This document shows positions 60,493-64,000 of a DNA stretch of 64,000 nt, piece after piece. The notes under the pieces were generated by a model. That model was given only the letters and a program-made list of their open reading frames with translations. It was not told the DNA's origin and did no database searches. The DNA is from Phoronis australis. Taxonomy: Eukaryota > Phoronida > Phoronidae. The position numbers were made by a program, and so were the translations under genes. Numbering within the stretch: position 1 is the stretch's first letter; each line of letters starts with the position of its first letter. The stretch covers positions 121,123-185,122 of the forward strand of contig NMRA01000549.1 of assembly GCA_002633005.1 (NCBI GenBank), given 5' to 3'.

Positions 60493-61323
60493 AATTAGTC
60501 TGCCAGCTTTTGGTGAACTTGTTTTGTCAAGTGCGTTCTCACTGCCTTTTGAGCACTAAAAAAACTGGCGGTTTATGTCCACGCCCTTAATAAAAAATTA
60601 ACAACTGATGTTTCATCATGCAACGTAAATCCAAAGGTTTTGCGCTCGTAATGAGTTCAGACACATATGCAATATCAACATGTAAAGGCTTGCACCCGAG
60701 TGTTACTCAGTTATTTTGTCATGTAATCTTTTAAGAAGGATGAGCGATTGTCTCTAACACATGTAAATCCGCGAACCGTAAAATGCGCCAAAAATATGTT
60801 AGTTATGTGCTCCATATCGGTTTCACATCAAACAGCTCGCAGACCCCGACCACGTCATTCAGGTGTATGCGCGGACGCTATAGAGATACACAACAACAGG
60901 TGTTAATTATCCACAGTTTGATCTGAACAACATCCATAATTAAAAACTGGCATTGAGGTTACGAGAAATCAGCTCGACTCTTCACTGGGCTTACGGGCGT
61001 AGCTAGAAGCGGGAGATAGTGACGTTGCCGCCCCTTCCCAAGACCGTCGCGAACTTGTCCCCTAACCCCCACATAAACAATTTTGTGCCAGTCCTTCAAG
61101 CCGTTTATGCCCTCTGGCCACATAATTTCAACTTTTTGCCACGCCCGTCATTTGTGCGTACCAACGGTCAGTCCTAGTTTTGCGCCGCTATCCATAAGGT
61201 TGTGCATCCTTACAGGATCTGCCTAGCCCAAGCGCAGAAACCTCTCGGGGAAATGGGGGTATCGCCTGACCCCCTTCCACAAGAAAAAAACTTGTGAAGC
61301 CGTATCCGTTGGCTAAACCTAAG
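60493..61323. other. Intergenic; decayed repeat likely at 60990-61320
   Basis: From about 60990 (GGGCGTAGCTAGAAGCGGG) the sequence becomes GC-richer with C-rich runs, as in old transposon copies elsewhere in the window (4.8 and 9.45 kb). No coding sequence recognised. Confidence 0.35.
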
Positions 61324-61391
61324 CATGGGCGGCGCACCATAGGGGGCTGGGGTGCTATAGCCCCCACTTTTTCAGTGCTGCGCCGCCCATG
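61324..61391 (+). mobile_element. Hairpin micro-element (68 bp), copy B
   Basis: Same ends as copy A (CATGGGCGGCGCACCATAGG and TCAGTGCTGCGCCGCCCATG) with a slightly shorter centre. Flanked by CTAAG on both sides, a perfect 5-bp target duplication different from that of copy A. Confidence 0.85.
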
Positions 61392-63640
61392 CTAAGGCGA
61401 TCTGGTGTCTAAGTCAGGCGTCGAGCGGTCAGCACTCACATTTTCTTGGCCCCAGTTGAAGAAAAAAAAACTTTAGACGACACTATCCACATTCACCAGA
61501 CAAAGATAGAAAATTCTTGGAATAACATTTCAGAATGTTACATAATAGATCAAACAAATTTTGTTCTCACACAAGGCGTTTTTAGAGCATTGCTGCGTTT
61601 TGTACGCTCTCGGTGAAGCAAAATAAACAGCTCCACACCCCTTCTAATGCATGTGCAAAATGGACAAGTTATTGGCTAACCAGCATCAATAAATTTTCGG
61701 TCAAGCTGAGTGCGACCTTGGCATGAGCTTGTCAGGATCAGTATCACTTAATATGAGACTAAACGTCGTCCTGGTACATTAATAGTTTTTGGCCATATGA
61801 AATGACAACTGTTCACCATTATACTCGTGTATGTACCTATACAATGTCAGACATTCGCGGCTTCACACAGCTTTTTAAATTGCGAAACTGAGCCAAACAA
61901 CTATCTAGTCAACGCAGTAAGTTTCCAAATAAGAAATTGAAAGCAGTCAGCCAACTGACAATATTTTAGATTGCACGAAATCGACCGTGTGCTGGCACCG
62001 GCCGGAACTAGGCTATGTCAGAGGTGATCAGGGCTGCGTGAAAAGACACTCGGAAAAAGCAACATCACGCAAGTCTTCGCGAGATATCGCCATGTATTTT
62101 AAGTACAGTATGGGATCAAACCAGTTTTACTCAAGAGTGTTTTACAGGATACATACAAACACCATCATCGTCAACAAGTAAACTTACAGACAGTTATTTT
62201 CTCAATGGAATCACGTGATGCACCTAATTAGAATAAACATGGAAATCAATGAGATTACCCGTTCAGAAAATCTATATATCTTATCACACACGTGATCCAA
62301 TATAGCAATGAAAGAAAGGTCATGGAACTTTAGTAGGAAGCGAGGGTGTAACGAAATGGAATGGTCGTTCACAACTGGGTTCTGTCACATCTGAAACACT
62401 CATTCCGGCCTATTCCACCGTGGGCTACACTTAATGGCGAAACAAAAACTAATTATCTGCTGTTATTTTCTTGGTGTGTTTTTGTGTAATTCGCGATGAA
62501 AAGTAAATATTTTCATGAAGGTCATTTTACAAAATTTGAGAATCGTTTGGCTTGAGTTGCTAGCAAAACATTTTCCAAACTCTAACACAAATTCCAGACT
62601 GCCCCGGCCCGAGTAATAATTTCTTGAAATAGTTGGCGACAATCATGAACAGAGTAAAATTATTAAGTCTAACTAAAATTTGCAAATTAGCTCATCTTAC
62701 TTGAACGAAAGACAAATGACCATTAACTAATAGTATGTTTATCTGTTGCAACTTGTAACTATTTGTGGAATGTCAGAGAATGACGTTTTCACCAGATGTC
62801 GCTGACAGTTGTGCAGAAATTACACTGAAATCCTGGTGTGACAAAGAACGTATCTGTGTAACGTTTCTTTGATATCAGCTTTAGGGAAATGAAATACCGA
62901 TTTTCTTAAAAACAAATAAAAAAATTGGCGAGAGCTTTATTATACGTATAACAAACAATTAATGCGTTAAGAGCACTTTTTACCGTGACAATTTTACCTC
63001 ATTCCGACTAACTTCTCTAGCGCACTTTCCCCCATTGAATATAAATATGTCCAAAAATATTAACAAAACCATTTGAAATGTGGTTACCAGAAAATAATGT
63101 AACATATAACTAATGATATTATAATTATTTGTCTTAATTTTTGTTCGTGGCCCTCCAGGGTTTCTTTTACAAGGCACGGAAGTTAGGAAACGTGTGGCTG
63201 ACAATGGACTGTTATAGGCAGAGAAGCGGCGAATGGTTTTTTCCGAACATCTGACTTTCTTACAAACTGCGCATGCTTCACAGAATGAATACTTGTCGTT
63301 TAAATACTACGTCTTGTATTCAAATCCAACACAGCTTCCATTAAAAAAAGCGTTGAAACAATTCTGTTATTGTTCTAATTCTTGGTTAAATAAGCTTTCA
63401 TGTCAGTGCTGGAGTTGCACAACTATTTGTATTTGAAATCAAAACTCGAAAATATTTCTTGTCTGCGCTATTTGTCAACTGTGGCACTTTTGGTTACTTG
63501 TACGCATTGCAAAGCAATTTTTGGGATTCCCGGAAAAAGAAAATAACCATTACTGAGTTCCCACTAAAACCAAGTCCTGGTATTCTTATTTTGTGAACAT
63601 TTTGGGTCTTCATTTACTATTCAGAAAAGAACATTAGATG
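61392..63640. other. Intergenic; no gene seen
   Basis: Short frames only. Around 62050-62115 a CTTCGCGAGATATCGCCATGTATTTTAA-like stretch (in pieces CTTCGCGAGAT, ATTTTAA) recalls F3 interior sequence, too decayed to call. Confidence 0.4.
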
Positions 63641-63684
<44 letters not shown>

Positions 63685-63704
63685 TGTTTGCGCTCGCTCG
63701 CTCG
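63641..63704. repeat. Compound TGCG and CTCG tetranucleotide microsatellite
   Basis: (TGCG)11.5 at 63641-63686, then three to four CGCT/CTCG units to 63704, then a short GT run. A minus-strand frame of alternating THARTHAR is produced by it. Confidence 0.97.
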
Positions 63705-64000
63705 TTTGTGTGTGTATGTGCGTCTCTGAGTATGAATGTTAATACGACAACATTATGTGTGTCTGCAGAAGTTTCACTGTATCCAGCACATCTGTACACT
63801 TGAAAGTTTTTTCTTACAACCTACAGTGTATATCCAAAGATTAAATACTCTTTAATATGTTGTTCCCTGGGCGGTATTTAATATATGCTATATCCCTACT
63901 ACACAATTTTACAAATTGAAAATAATGAACAGGGAACAACATCATACTAATGAAACTAAAAGTCAGATGTTTGTCTATCCAAATCTCAACGCTGCCGCTG
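63705..64000. other. Intergenic edge; nothing recognised
   Basis: No feature seen up to the window end. Confidence 0.4.

Noticed and set aside
62050-62115. Third F3 MITE copy
   Set aside because: Only interior words match; inverted ends are not visible.
63617-63799. Minus-strand frame with repeated THAR
   Set aside because: Product of the TGCG microsatellite.
1-64000. CRISPR arrays, operons, ribosome-binding sites or bacterial terminators
   Set aside because: The intron-containing receptor gene and repeat content show animal nuclear DNA; no spaced direct repeats of CRISPR form were seen.

Overview
This window looks like a nuclear genome fragment from an invertebrate animal. It has an intron-split animal neurotransmitter receptor gene, long non-coding spacers, many small transposon-derived inverted repeats, microsatellites, and moderate-to-low GC. 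The receptor resembles deuterostome muscarinic receptors, and the transposon types (THAP-bearing elements with TTAA target sites, hAT-like and foldback miniature elements) suit a marine deuterostome such as a hemichordate or lancelet. That placement is inference at low confidence. One unresolved base (N at 53615) marks this as draft assembly.

Layout. Bases 1-2199, minus strand: the large first coding exon of a muscarinic acetylcholine receptor. It runs from the initiator ATG to a splice donor just before TM7, so the last exon lies beyond the left edge. From 2.2 kb to 64 kb I find no other host gene I can name. This roughly 60 kb holds (a) a 3.2 kb DNA transposon at 41.2-44.4 kb with perfect 20-bp inverted ends including a TTAA target site, carrying two convergent gene remnants: a THAP zinc-finger protein (minus) and a cysteine-rich protein resembling the cytoplasmic 'ballast' domain of P2X7 (plus); (b) several families of 140-600 bp miniature inverted-repeat elements, some nested in one another; (c) three copies of a 57-71 bp perfect-hairpin micro-element with 5-bp target duplications; (d) an inverted pair of ~0.75 kb repeats 21 kb apart; (e) a 1.3 kb array of diverged repeats that repeatedly contain a CTCF-like core; (f) minisatellites and microsatellites.

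The receptor is the only gene likely to serve the host. Its sequence predicts an acetylcholine receptor that couples to Gq. The transposon genes are damaged: the THAP frame is split by a frameshift and has lost a zinc-ligand cysteine. The element is therefore probably dead, although its perfect termini suggest it arrived recently. Most other open frames are short, lack supporting features, or lie inside repeats, and were left out.
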